From positions 272,558 to 336,557 of the forward strand of contig JASBNA010000050.1 of assembly GCA_038087015.1 (NCBI GenBank): a DNA stretch of 64,000 nucleotides, given 5' to 3'. Both the position numbers and the translations under genes were made by a program. Origin of the DNA: Cerrena zonata (Eukaryota > Basidiomycota > Agaricomycetes > Polyporales > Cerrenaceae). The notes beneath the pieces are model-generated. The model was given only the letters and a program-made list of their open reading frames with translations. It searched no databases and was not told the DNA's origin. Positions 34,793 to 46,243 of the stretch are shown in pieces; position 1 is the stretch's first letter, and every line of letters starts with the position of its first letter.

Positions 34793-36629
34793 ATGTTCAG
34801 GGCATCGTCAAGACCATCTCGTATGTTCCCCACGCCTTCAGCACCATCGACACACCATATTGACTGCTTTTTCGGTAGAAATATCGCGGCCGTTCAAGGC
34901 CAAGCTTCGTCGTTCGTTTGCAACCGTTCAAGACCCTCCTGTAAGACGATATGGTGGTTTGAGAGACCAGGATCGTATCTTTACCAATGCCTATTGCAGG
35001 CATGACCATGGTATTAAGGGTGCTATGGTATGTTCACAAACTTATCTGTTCTCGAAGAATGAGCCGTTTGCTTACATCGGCTATAGTCCCGCGGAGATTG
35101 GCACCGAACGAAAGATATTCTCGCCAAAGGCGACTCCTGGATTATCCAAACAATCAAGGACTCTGGTCTTCGTGGACGTGGTGGGGCAGGGTTTCCTAGT
35201 GGTCTCAAATGGAGTTTCATGAATAAGCCTGGTTGGCAAAATGACAAGCGGTGCGTCCCATGCCTTGCTTCCACTCCCTTCTCCCTCTAAAGCACGATCA
35301 GTCCACGTTATCTTGTCGTCAATGCCGACGAAGGAGAACCTGGAACCTGCAAGGATCGTGAAATTCTGCGTGGCGATCCCCATAAGCTCATTGAAGGTTG
35401 TCTCGTCGCTGGTCGTGCCATGAACGCTAACGCCGCCTACATTTACATTCGTGGAGAGTTTTACCAAGAAGCCTCGCATGTGCAACAGGCTATCGACGAA
35501 GCCTACAAGTCTGGCTTCCTTGGAAAGGATGCATGTGGTTCTGGTTACTCATTCGATGTCTACCTCCACCGCGGGGCTGGTGCTTACATTTGTGGTGAAG
35601 AGACCGCTCTAATTGAGAGTTTGGAGGGAAAACAGGGAAAGCCTCGTTTGAAGCCCCCCTTCCCCGCTGATGTTGGTTTGTTTGGTTGTCCAACGACGGT
35701 GGCCAATGTCGAGACCGTCGCTGTCGCCCCGACAATCTGTAGAAGGGGTTCTAGCTGGTTCGCTTCATTCGGTCGGGAGCGAAATCAGGGAACCAAGCTC
35801 TTCTGTATCAGTGGCCACGTTAACAACCCCTGTGTTGTTGAGGAGGAGATGAGCATCCCGTTAAAAGACCTTATTGAAAAGCATTGTGGTGGTGTCGTTG
35901 GTGGTTGGGACAACCTGCTGGGTATCATCCCTGGTGGTAGTTCGGTCCCCGTTTTGCCGATCAAACAGTGCGGGGAAGTCCTGTAAGTGGCCCTATCGTC
36001 TCGTGGTGTCCCTTGTCCTCTAATAAGCATGCCTGTTTGTAGCATGGATTATGATTCATTGAAAGATGCTCAGTCGGGTCTCGGAACGGGTGCTGTTATC
36101 GTCATGAACAAGAGTACCGATATTGTCGCTGCCATCGCCCGCTTTGCTCACGTATGTACATCAAGCTTCTCTCATGATGGTTTACTTAACTTGATTTCAT
36201 TGCAGTTCTACAAGCATGAGTCATGTGGCCAATGTACACCATGTCGAGAGGGAACGACCTGGATGATGAACATGATGGACCGCTTTGTTGAGGGTAGAGG
36301 CCATCAACGGGAGATCGACATGCTTCTCGAGCTCACGTAAGTATTCTAGCCTGTGTCACTCACGTTTGGCATTAATTTTCCTTCACTGCAGCAAACAAAT
36401 CGAAGGCCGTACAATCTGCGCATTGGGCGACGCCGCTGCATGGCCAATTCAAGGTCTTATGCGTCACTTCCGTCCTGAGGTTGAGAAACGTATCGTCAAG
36501 TTCCGCGAGGAAAATGGGCCTGTCTTGTTTGGTGGAAGACTAAAGAGCCAGACTGATTCCACATTAGCGATTCCAGATAACTTGGGTGCCAACCTACCAG
36601 AAGTTCTTCCTCCATCTCTTAGCTCATAA
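34793..36629 (+). CDS. NDUFV1: NADH:ubiquinone oxidoreductase 51-kDa flavoprotein subunit
   Basis: Seven exons: 34793-34820, 34879-35027, 35087-35250, 35302-35982, 36043-36151, 36206-36336 and 36392-36629, giving 499 residues. The N-terminus [27 protein letters not shown], read across intron 1, is a basic amphipathic mitochondrial presequence. The FMN/NADH site has [16 protein letters not shown] and [14 protein letters not shown]. The N3 4Fe-4S cluster has [14 protein letters not shown] with its fourth Cys in [12 protein letters not shown]. Role: the NADH-oxidising subunit of respiratory complex I; electrons pass from NADH to FMN and then to the iron-sulfur chain in the matrix arm. All catalytic residues are present and the length matches fungal nuo51. 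Confidence 0.97.
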
Positions 36630-36882
36630 TTATCTCCACTGTTTATTGAGAGATAACGTGATGTTATTTTCGTCTCGTAGTATCGCTAATAGATTGTTCG
36701 TGAAGACACTACAACGAGTGGCATGATTTTGACTTTCCCTCTGAGATATAATACCTATTGTACCTAGGTCTGACACGGAAGTTTGCGCTCATTGGTCTTG
36801 TACAACTCAATTATAGACCCAGTCACTGGGCGCCACCATATTACAACGGCATCATTTTCTAAGTTGTCAATTTTCCTCCATC

Positions 36883-38231
36883 ATGCCAAACACAGGAAGA
36901 TGTCTAGTGAGAGGCTCCATTAGTAAGTTTTGCACAGACGATACAGATTATCAATTTATTACTACCAGCTCTCGACATTGGTAGATATCGACGAATTCTT
37001 TCATGGTACATCTAGTTCTTTCATACCTTCAATGAATGGCGTAAATTGACAGATCAATCTTCTTATAATAACAGTGCCCACCATTGTACAACCAGGAGAA
37101 ACTCTTTCTTCTACACACTACGAACGTCGGTCAGGGGGCAAAGGTGCCAACCAGGCTGTTGCAGTCGCTAAAGCGGGTGCATCTGTGACCCTGATCGGAG
37201 CCATAGGCTCAGATGGGGATTGGGTATTAAACGGCCTAAAACAAGTGGGTGTGGACGTTGGTCCTGTTATTGTGACCCACGATGTACGTCTAGGTACCTC
37301 GACCCCTTTTCTATAGATATTTATGTATAATCAGGAACCTACAGGAAGAGCGATCATTCAACTCACCCCAGAGGGTGAGAATTGTATCAGTAAGATCTTT
37401 CAACCTCCTTGCATACCCGACATATTCATCTCTTCCTAGTTCTACACAGAGGTGCAAACTACGCAACAGTGTCTTCCGATTCCGTGACATCGACTACTTT
37501 CTCGCATCTCCTCATCCAGAACGAAATCCCATTTTCTTCTACTCTAGCCGCACTGGCACATGCACACCAAATAGATGCGACAACTCTCTTCAACCCGTCA
37601 CCTATGCCAAACATTCAACAACTGCGAGAACTTCCTTGGGACGAATTGGATTGGTTGATCGTTAACCAAGGAGAGGTGTTAACCCTCCTGAAGGCATTCC
37701 AATCTGATAGGAATATAAATACGGCGGAGAGAGAACCAGTAACGCTCGAAACACCAGCGACATGGCCATCCCATCCTGAGATCAAAGCCGCCCTACTCGC
37801 TATTGCGTCGATTGCACGAACATCCTGCTTTCTCTCCGAGAATTAACCTGGTGTGTACCCTCGGAGGACTCGGGGCTACCGCGTTATTACCAAGCGGTGA
37901 AGCTTTGTATATTCCGGCTGCAACGTTGAGTGGTCCTGTGAAGGACACTACGGGAGCAGGTGATTGCTTCACCTGGATATCTTGTCGCGGGTCTGATGGA
38001 AGCAGAGAGTGGGGGTAAGGTGAAAATGAGTCGAGAAGTCGCGGAGAAGATCCTGCAAACGGCCGTCGAGGTAAGTGATGTTAGTCTCGAATCTCTTGAT
38101 GGATATCATGTTTATTTCGTTCGTGTGGCCAGGCTGCGGGGGTCTGTGTACAGAGGGCTGGAGCGACAGAAAGTATTCCATATCGAAGAGAACTCCGATC
38201 GGTAGGCATAGGTAGCAAACTTCCGTCATAG
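36883..38231 (+). CDS. RBK1: Ribokinase (PfkB family), two apparent single-base frame breaks
   Basis: Exons: 36883-36922, 36985-37005, 37075-37283, 37335-37389, 37440-38070 and 38133-38231. The start MPNTGRCLVRGSINIDEFFHVP and the sugar-binding motif GGKGANQAVAVAKAGA are classical. The ATP-site motif DTTGAGDCFTGYLVAGLM is present only after skipping one base in TTCACCTGGATA (37967-37978). A second one-base skip is needed between KAALLA and RLHEHPAFSPRINLVCTLGG (~37795-37812). The C-terminus is AAGVCVQRAGATESIPYR. Reaction: ATP + D-ribose gives ribose 5-phosphate. Two breaks could mean a pseudogene, but splice sites and codons around them are intact, and RPL27 shows the same type of break, so indel errors are likely. 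Confidence 0.88.
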
Positions 38232-38700
38232 TGATGTGTGAAAATGGAAAATCCCTCGATTGCGTAGAAGAGAAGCTCATGCATACAAAGCATAGAACGG
38301 TCATCCACGGTCGCCAAATGACGGAGTCGAAAATTCTGCCTTGAGTAGGGTACTGCAGCGACGAGCACAAGTAAGCTCCCCTCATTCGCATATTGAATAG
38401 GTGGATCGAGACGTACTCTTCGATGAGGCATCACGCCAAAGCTAAAATCCTCTCACGGGTATAGTAACTGCAATTTGGTATGGGCCAGCCCGTCTACCAA
38501 GGTGCAGAATGACACATGGCATGTACACACCCAACCCACGAACTTATGTCATGAGATATCGATGACCGTCCCATCCAGATTCCGCCGGAACGATAGTCTA
38601 TCCTCTTCAGATGATCGTGACTGCGAGAAGGATAGATGTTGCAGGGGCGATGATTGCATCCCGGCCAGAGCGTATTCTCGTTGATTGGCTTCTCGTAAAT
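38232..38700. other. Interval between RBK1 and the DUF6533 gene
   Basis: Converging 3' ends. The last exon of the minus-strand DUF6533 gene may extend into the right part. Nothing else recognised. Confidence 0.35.
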
Positions 38701-40247
38701 TCATCAGGACTCGTGCACTCTAGCAAGGAATGCATTACACGTTGAAAGCTTAGGGACAAAGTCAGCCATTAGCTTTCTTTCACTCCATATGAATTCCGGG
38801 AGATACTTACATGGCTAGAAGATTGGCGAGGTCGCGCTGGAGGATGGTCAACAATTAGGGATAATATGTTGTTGAAAGCGGGAGAACTGACCGGTGCAGG
38901 CGACGATAACAATGAGGTTAACGACTGAGATACCAAACAGGTAGATGTAAAATACAACTCCTACAATCAGAATATGTCAATTCGCTAATGTATAACTTCA
39001 ACACGGCTCCGTCAATTGTACATACCGTCACGGTAAAGTACTGAGACAAAGCCTCTTCCACTAGCAATTCGATCTGGAGGGAAAGCTCAGTATTTCCGTT
39101 GTTCGGGACCTATCTGAACTTGAACTTACAATGCTGAACACCTTTGATTAACGTCAAAGTGAGAACGACTTTTAGTAGAATAGACAGAGTGAATATGTCA
39201 GTTGTTCATCTCAACCCAAGAACAACTGTACTTACGCGTCTCAAAAAGAATGACGATGACAAAACTAGCAGCAATAATCGGGTTTCCTGCGGTAAGGAGG
39301 CATCCAGGCGTAGCAGGAGATGGATAGGGAGAGACTAACCCACATTCAAGATCACAAACAAGAGAAAACGCTAGAGGGACTTACAAACGAGGGAATCCAA
39401 GAACACCTTTTCGATATAAAGAGTAGGGGATAATCGCTACTAAGGCAGACACTCCTAGTATAATACCGATTCGTTTACTTCGTCCCCATATCGCCCAAGT
39501 CCGGATAGTCAAGATGACTATAAAGATCCAGGAAGAGAAGTCAGTCGTTGGTCCCGGTCGGGGCTGTAGATAACAAGGACTGACTTTCGGCGACCATTAT
39601 ACCCTAGGACGATAAACCCTAGAGACAAAACACAAACACGTCAACGTTAGTTACATTGAATCACGTAGATATTGGCGAGGGTACGAGGAAGTGAAGAAGC
39701 CCAAGAAAAGATCGGCATCACGTACATCCTGCAGGGGAAGTAAGGTTGCGCGGCACGTTTCGACGCTGATGTTCGTTTTCAGTTGATCTACCGGGTAGGT
39801 TTTATTAGTCAAATCCCTCACGTATATGCACGATTGAGTCATTGTGGACGACGTACAGAATAAGACGAGAGTGACGTCCACGAAGGGGAGATATCGTGTT
39901 AAGAGGAACAGGACCTTCATGATATTCCATCGTGACGGCCATATCAAGCTCTTCTCGACGTTGAAAGTGAGGAGATAATCATACACCTAATTCTGTCTCA
40001 GGTATTCAGGAAGCAGCCTAATGGTGGGGAACGCACTCACCTAGCAATGCTGCTGCTGCGACTAAATCATGTCATTATCCATTAGCACATGGTGCGACCT
40101 ATAAAAATGGATTCATTTACCATCGGTATACTGCAGCAGAATATGAGCGAAGTTCGAGGCAAAGCAAGATATCATCCAACGTACCGTTTCAATCCTTAAC
40201 CTCTGGAAACTCTCGATAGGCACCGTTGCCGGTACAGTAATTACCAT
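38700..40247 (-). CDS. Multi-pass membrane protein with DUF6533 domain (1)
   Basis: Many small exons read leftwards from an ATG at 40247 (MVITVPATVPIESFQRL). A mini-exon coding VAAAALL (40056-40076 region) is followed by an exon coding VYDYLLTFNVEKSLIWPSRW and NIMKVLFLLTRYLPFVD at ~39880-39986. That is the hallmark DUF6533 segment with the first transmembrane helices. Further hydrophobic exons follow, and near 38820 the text ILQRDLANLLAM matches the C-terminal cytoplasmic end seen in this family. The family has about seven predicted transmembrane segments and no assigned function. It is expanded in agarics. Exact exon limits and the 3' end were not resolved, so both ends are approximate. Confidence 0.68.
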
Positions 40248-40877
40248 CGTGCCTGACCTCCCCCAGACACGACCCTTCCCAACCAAAACACCAGAAGTTG
40301 GGTGTCTCAAGCCTAGTCCACTTGTTCGCTTCCGAGCGAAATTAGCAGGGAGACAGAGAGCCGAACACCAGGCTAAGAGAGCAGTGGAAGGGACGAAAGC
40401 AACCTACAAGCGAACGGTAAAGCAACAACAAGTGATTCCACGAACCCCCCAACATCAATATTGAACCCCATGGGTATGCCGGGAAATAAGCATTCAATAT
40501 GTATAAGTACGGTAAGTACCCCTTCTCAGGCAAATCTCGGGTCCAACCCCACATGTGTCAATCATGCCCGGAGAACAATATGTCATCCGTGTGTATGTGT
40601 GCAAGGCAACACCTCTTGGTCTATTCAGTAATAAAAGCGGCGCTCGTTGTTGGGGTATTGATAGAGTTGATTAAGTTGATAGAGATAGCGGTGTGATGGA
40701 CAGAGAGGGTTACGATCGTTGAGGATCATTCCTGTCATGAGCCACTTGGCGGGCTGTTTGGAACCTTGTTTCAATTGACGGCTAAGGAACTCTAAGGGGT
40801 TTAATGGTTTGATTCGTTCGAATAGGATGGGTGGTACTCAAGAGACCCCGCGCATATAGCATGATTATGCATCATAC
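40248..40877. other. Interval upstream of the DUF6533 gene
   Basis: Promoter of DUF6533 gene 1 and the 3' region of the next minus-strand gene. ORFs here are short and unrecognised. Confidence 0.35.
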
Positions 40878-41468
40878 CTATCCGCCCAAACGCCATATTC
40901 GACAGGACAGCGAGCGAGGTTTGAATTGACCAAGAGCTGAAAGGACTTGGTAACATCGAACTTACAAGAAATCATCATCATCCCAATTCCTAAGATGATC
41001 CCAAGGAACACCTCTACAGTGTTTGATCGCCAAACGACTATGGCGTGTGAGTCGAGATGAGATTGTTCGCATGAGTAATTATAACATACCATCGGGCACA
41101 CGGGGTGGGATGATGCCGTAAGGTAATGCTTGATTTAGACTCTTGATGAGTATACAATTACAGTTAGGTGCTGATGCGGTGGACCACACTTGCCTTTTAT
41201 TCCGCGAACCTGACCTCCATCCAAAATTAAGGTGTACCTGAATGCTCACCGCTCGGAAGCTTTTCCAAGCTTTCCTGTGTGGGTTTCTCTTGCGAAATTC
41301 AGACTCCAGAGGACCTGCGTAATTGAGCAAATCCCGACAAGAGATCATGAGCTCAACGGCTATATCACGGTCGAGGTTCATGTCAATATCGTAGAATGAC
41401 GACCATACCGGGCCAAGCCAATTGAATGACGGGAATGGTGCGGGAAAAGAGGTGATGTCAGCGGTCAT
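40878..41468 (-). CDS. Hypothetical small membrane-anchored protein
   Basis: A phase-consistent chain can be read leftwards from the ATG at 41468. An exon coding MTADITSFPAPFPSFNWLGP is followed by one coding VLWSLNFARETH. Then comes an exon coding SLNQALPYGIIPPRVPD, and then VVWRSNTVEVFLGIILGIGMMMIS, one hydrophobic helix suited to a membrane anchor. The last exon ends WRLGG at the TAG at 40878. No family recognised. The chain rests on splice-site phase and the hydrophobic segment alone, so the model may be wrong in detail. Confidence 0.35.
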
Positions 41469-42469
41469 TCCACTCCTCCTGATCCGAGGTTTCGAGCAGT
41501 CTGAGTCTGTAGTGTACAGTGTATAGTCAACCTTCGTCTGAACGACGAAAACCCTTCGAGTTCAAAGAGCATGCGAGTCTGTAGAAAGTCACGGTAGAGC
41601 GGACGATATGACTGCGGGGATGTTCGAGAAAGAAAGGAGGAAATATTCGACGCACTGACGAAAAGTTAGGTACCATCATACTTGCCTCTTCGAGCGATCG
41701 AGGTCGCGTGTGGAGTGATCCCAGGGAGGCCCATATCGCCAGTATTCAGCAACCATCTACATGAGCCCCATGGTCTCTTATAACACTGGTAGATACCATG
41801 GAACATATAGAACTGCAACAAGAACATACTTGCTGCGGTGAGCGAGCCAAGCCTCAGGAGAGTCGCAAGTGTGATGATGATTAATCTCAGACTCGATATT
41901 CCGAGTCTTCTACATGCGAGGGAGAGAAAGAAGAAAAGAGAAATGGCCACTCATACAGACTACACACTAAACTGCACGTATATTCTATCCACCGTCCGTC
42001 CGTCGTTCACAAAACAAAACAAAATAAGAAGGATAAAAGAAAAAAGAGTCGGGAAATGATGCAGGGGTGTAGGAGGCGGATGATAGGATGGGGAGTTGAG
42101 GTCACATAGAAACAATAAAGATAAAAAGTCCGTAACCAACGGGGAGGACAAACGAGGAAAATGTAAGCAAAAATGATATGAAGTTCGAAGTGAGGAAGAC
42201 CGAGACCGAAGGACCAAGACCGAATGCGAATGCCGATTGAGAGTGAGATTGGAGGAGAAAGGTGAGTTTATGCAAGGGATGCAAGAAGTGAGTTGGTTGG
42301 ATGAGATACGAGATGGGTTTAGATTTATAGGGTTTATTGTCTTGTTTGTTGTTGTCACATTGAAACGTGAGCGTCGAATGTTTCGTGGTGAGACGTTATG
42401 GATCCAAACAGAAAAACGTAATGTCTGACGCAGCGACAGACTACTGTCAGTGCGTCGGACTGTATCCAC
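41469..42469. other. 1-kb interval between two minus-strand hypothetical genes
   Basis: Open minus-strand frames at 41666-41950 and 41960-42469 are hydrophobic or Ser/Leu/Phe-rich and lie in purine-rich plus-strand sequence (41920-42240). The composition explains their openness. An exon of the neighbouring minus-strand gene near 41860-41950 cannot be excluded. Confidence 0.35.
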
Positions 42470-43064
42470 TCATACAGCTTCCATGAGTCGTGACGGAGGC
42501 GTGGGACGAGACATTCCAGGAGATCGTCGAGGTATCCGGTATGGTTTTCGCTGTGTCTGCGAAAGGGTTAATGAGGTGTCAGTTGGAGGGGGCGATAAGA
42601 GGAAAACGTACATGACGAGACATGATAAGCTTGGCCATCGAAATGGGAGTTTGGTGGAACTGTATTGACGGTGCTACTGTAACGAGGAGGGCAAAGGGTC
42701 AGGGAGACTGACCCGAGAGCAGCACATAAGCACCAAGCATACCTTGAGGTCGAGCAGCTTGCCAATTCATTCGCACGAGCTGACTTCCTGCAGTATACCC
42801 GCCTACGGCCAACTCTTCCTGAATATGCTCCTTTCTATCGTCCTCTCCGAGTATCGTGTTTAATGAGAAGGACATGGGGAGCCCACTCCAGCTCCACTTG
42901 GGGGATGAGCCCACATTGAGGACGGAACGAGTGACATCCGAGTCGAATTTATGCGACAGACGATGGAAGGAGCCCGAGCCCACTCTGACGACAGCAAAGA
43001 CCGAGGTGACCAAGGACAGGATCGAGAGAAACTGGAAGAGCGATATTGAGAGTAGGTCGCTCAT
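42470..43064 (-). CDS. Hypothetical protein with N-terminal signal or membrane segment
   Basis: Three exons in phase: 42743-43064, 42612-42676 and 42470-42556, giving 157 residues. The N-terminus MSDLLSISLFQFLSILSLVTSVFAVV is a strongly hydrophobic stretch, either a signal peptide or an anchor. The middle (VGSSPKWSWSGLPMSFSLNT) is polar and the end is basic and Pro/Arg-rich (QRKPYRIPRRSPGMSRPTPP). No family recognised. The support is good splice junctions plus continuous phase. Confidence 0.45.
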
Positions 43065-43838
43065 GGTGAATGACTGGGATTGATTGCGTCGAAAAGTCGT
43101 ATGACCCCTATTGACCTAGGAAGACGGGGGAACCGAGACCAGAACTGGTCGAACAGAGCCTCTGAGGAGTCGGCTTTAGAAAGACAGACTTGCGAGATTG
43201 GCGTGGAGGCCGTTGTCGCTGAGGCAGGGGCGATGAGCACTGCGCAGGAAGGCACTGGCAGGAGCTGGGGCTGGGTAACCACAGAGACCACCAACAACTA
43301 GGAGTCTCGCACTCGCTCTCCATTCGACGTGGCCCTCTCTCACCCTCTCGGCATTCTCCGCGCCCTCCCAATTCCGCCACTAGCCCTCCCTCCACTCTAG
43401 TCTCATTCTAGTCCCCATTCCCTCTCATTAGCCTCGAGCGATAATTGTACACTCGGCGAAAACAGACATCGACTAGCGGTATTTTTACGCACAGAATAGA
43501 CCTCACTTCAAGAACATCGGCGAATTTCGATGATATCATGCCCAATTCTGCCGAGCAGTGTCATGCACCTGGCAAGTCTAATTACCCCGTCCACGCCCCC
43601 TCCACACCGATACTGAACAACGTTTTCGCAAATGACTAGCAATAATTAAGAGCAGTAGTCCACAGTCGGCCTCTCATATGCCACTGATCATTAAACCTAC
43701 CCCAGTCCCCCACGATGTGCTTGGCCCCCCAGAGCCACAGCCTCGTGGAGGACGCATATAATCACCTCCCTCGATATCCCGTATCTTTAATCGTCTCTTT
43801 CATCTCCCTCCCTCTACTCCATCTTCGACCGCTGAGAT
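43065..43838. other. Divergent intergenic region
   Basis: Promoter space between the hypothetical secreted/membrane protein (minus) and the charged hydrophilic protein (plus). Rich in CTCC-type pyrimidine runs at 43310-43430. No RNA gene seen. Confidence 0.4.
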
Positions 43839-45201
43839 ATGACTGTCTTTGATAAACTTCACGAGCTGAAAGACGCACTTCAGGGCGACTCTGGAGACGA
43901 TAAGAAAGAGGATTCGAAAGAAGGATGGTCCGATAAAGTGATTATATGCAACTCGGTTGAATATGTTCTTGATCACTGACGTGCGAGACTTGACCGAATA
44001 GCTGCGCGATGCCCTAGGCGATAGTGAAGCCAAGAAGAAGCGAGAGGAGGAGGAGAATCGCTTGAGGATCGAAAAAGAGAGGGAAGAGGCTAAAGCGAAA
44101 GTAGAAGCCGAACGATCATGGACAGGCAAGGTGTGTTGTACTTGAGCAATTTGCTGTTATTTCATGGCAGTACCTAATGCTTTTGTAGATCCACGACCAT
44201 ATCGATGGTGGTAAACACAAGAAAGAGCTTGAGGAGGCCGAGTTTCAGAAACTTGAAACTCAAGCGCAGATCGAGAAGAAGAAAGAAGAAGGGTTGCACG
44301 GTCATGTACGTGGCCCTATCGTTACCCTCCTATATCCCCTCTCCGTTATCGTTATTGAACTACGAGTTATGCATACTAACTAATTGCAAAATCATGATTA
44401 TTCACAGATCGGAAGTGCTCTCGACGAATTCAAAGACAAAGTCGATCAGTTGACCCACGAACCACGAGAGAAAGCAGACAAGAAGGAAGAAGTCGAACAG
44501 GAAGGTCTGCATGAGAAGGTACACACACATCCATCCCATCTACTCCCCTCGCTAATTATCATTAACCCCCGTCGCACCATCTCAGGTCAAAGAGCTCTGG
44601 AACAAAGCCCCCAAAGACGAGAAAGTCACCCAAGACGAACACCACCACGTCTGGAAACAGACCAAGGAAGAAGAGAAGTCTGCTGGTTGGCGTGACCAGG
44701 TACGTACTACGCTCCTCGGAGTATATCCGGTTTCGAGAGAATAGAATCTGGACGTTGGGGTACTGACTGAGAGAGTTTAGCTCCGGGGTTTGACAGGTCA
44801 GACTCAGAAGGAGGAGAAGAAGAAAGTCGAGAGAGGGTGGTTGAAGGAAAAGGTAACGTTCTTTACCCTATGGTTAATGATTAAATTAATCTCAAATCGA
44901 TGGTTTTTCTAGTTCAACGAAATGGCCGGAGGTGGCGAAGCCAGTGAAGCCAGCGAAGACAAACTCGACAAGAGTCAGTTTTCCCCCTTTATCTTTGTGC
45001 TCTCTGTTCTCCCGTTTCGGCGATGTCTGACGATAACATTCTTCTGTAGCACTCGACTTTATTCAAGAACATATTCTCCACCAAGGCGACCAGTCTAACG
45101 AATCTGCTCTCGAACAATTGAAGGATGAGCAGATTAGCGATGCGATTAGGATGGCGTATAAGCAGGTGACGGGGAAGGAGATACCTGTCAAGGATAAGTA
45201 G
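43839..45201 (+). CDS. Charged hydrophilic (hydrophilin-like) protein built from exon modules
   Basis: Eight exons: 43839-43937, 44002-44130, 44189-44305, 44408-44518, 44586-44699, 44781-44852, 44913-44973 and 45050-45201; 284 residues. All but the last two introns are phase 0, so exons act as modules. The protein is Lys/Glu/Asp-rich, helical and lacks hydrophobic segments (KKKREEEENRLRIEKEREEA). The C-terminal two exons code FNEMAGGGEASEASEDKLDK and a module ending QLKDEQISDAIR...PVKDK. That module is shared with the next gene and, from memory, with small stress-related proteins found across filamentous fungi. A protective, disordered role is an inference; function unknown. Confidence 0.82.
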
Positions 45202-45612
45202 ACGGTTAAATGTTCGAAGTTGAGAATAAAGGTAGGGGCAACGTTGGAAATGGAAATACCCTAATTGTACAAGTATAGCTCACGACAGACGAGATAAAGA
45301 CGGTTTATTCTCACTTGAAGTTGCACCAAGTTGAATAATCTCTGAGGAGAATGATGTCCTGGGTTTTTGCGAATTGGTGGGACTCGGAGGACTGTACACC
45401 TCGCTCCAATATCGTCCCTCATTGCTGTGCAGCACCTCCCCCTAACGAGATTTCGGGCCCTGACGTCACTTTGAATTTGTAGGCTTGGCATTCTGAGCGC
45501 ATGAATTTACTCCACTTGCATCGTATATAATGGCGACACTTTGAACGGATAGGGTTCTCATTTCCTTTCAGCCTACTTACACGCACACACCCGAACATCC
45601 ATACTATCAGAC
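45202..45612. other. Intergenic region with TATA box of the small hydrophilic gene
   Basis: TATATAA at 45524-45530, 83 nt before the ATG at 45613. The rest is the 3' UTR of the upstream paralogue. No RNA gene found. Confidence 0.5.
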
Positions 45613-46018
45613 ATGTCTTCACAATCTAACGAGAATAACTCGAAAGGCTCGGGAGGATTCCTTGGTGGACTTAGCAATAAGGTATTTACTTGCTCTCGTT
45701 CCCAGTCAATAGACATCAATAACTTGAACATCATCTCCTTTTTAGATAAACGAGATGGCAGGGGGTGGTCAAGCGAGCGAAGCCAAGGAGGACAAGCTCG
45801 ACAAAGGTGCGTGTCCGAAATACTTTATCGCAAACTTGATCCTAATTGTGACAATGATCTTAATAGGCATTGACTGGGTCCAAGAACACGTCCTCGGACA
45901 GGGCCCTCAGACTAACGAGTCCGCCTCCGAACAATTCAAAGACGAACAGATTAGCGATTTTATTCGGAGGCAGTATAAGAGTGTGGCCGGGTCGGATTTG
46001 CCCGTGAAGGATAAGTAG
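45613..46018 (+). CDS. Small conserved fungal hydrophilic protein (93 aa), paralogue of the preceding gene
   Basis: Three exons: 45613-45681, 45746-45806 and 45867-46018. The sequence starts MSSQSNENNSKGSGG and continues INEMAGGGQASEAKEDKLDK, then GIDWVQEHVLGQGPQTNESA, and ends SDLPVKDK. Exons 2 and 3 are 61 and 152 nt, exactly the lengths of the last two exons of the gene at 43839, with about 70% identical residues. The two genes are therefore tandem duplicates, one carrying an extra N-terminal charged part. Highly hydrophilic, no membrane segment, no enzymatic motif. A third, broken copy is at 48130-48345. Confidence 0.85.
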
Positions 46019-46243
46019 GCCTAACATGTTCACAATAGATCTAACATGAAACATAATGCATAATCATAAAAGACTGACAATGGTTTGCCACTGAACAGAA
46101 TGTGGATGGGGACGGACAATACTCGACAACAATTAGCCTTTGTCAATCGGAGTTTAAAGTGACTTTACGCTGCGGTGGCCAGCTCTCTCCAGCTCCCCAT
46201 ACTTCTCCTTTCACCACCACCACCACCGACACCGAATTCTAAC

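Noticed and set aside
41960..42469. 169-codon minus-strand ORF
   Set aside because: Ser/Leu/Phe low complexity opposite a purine-rich stretch; no domain and no good splice context.
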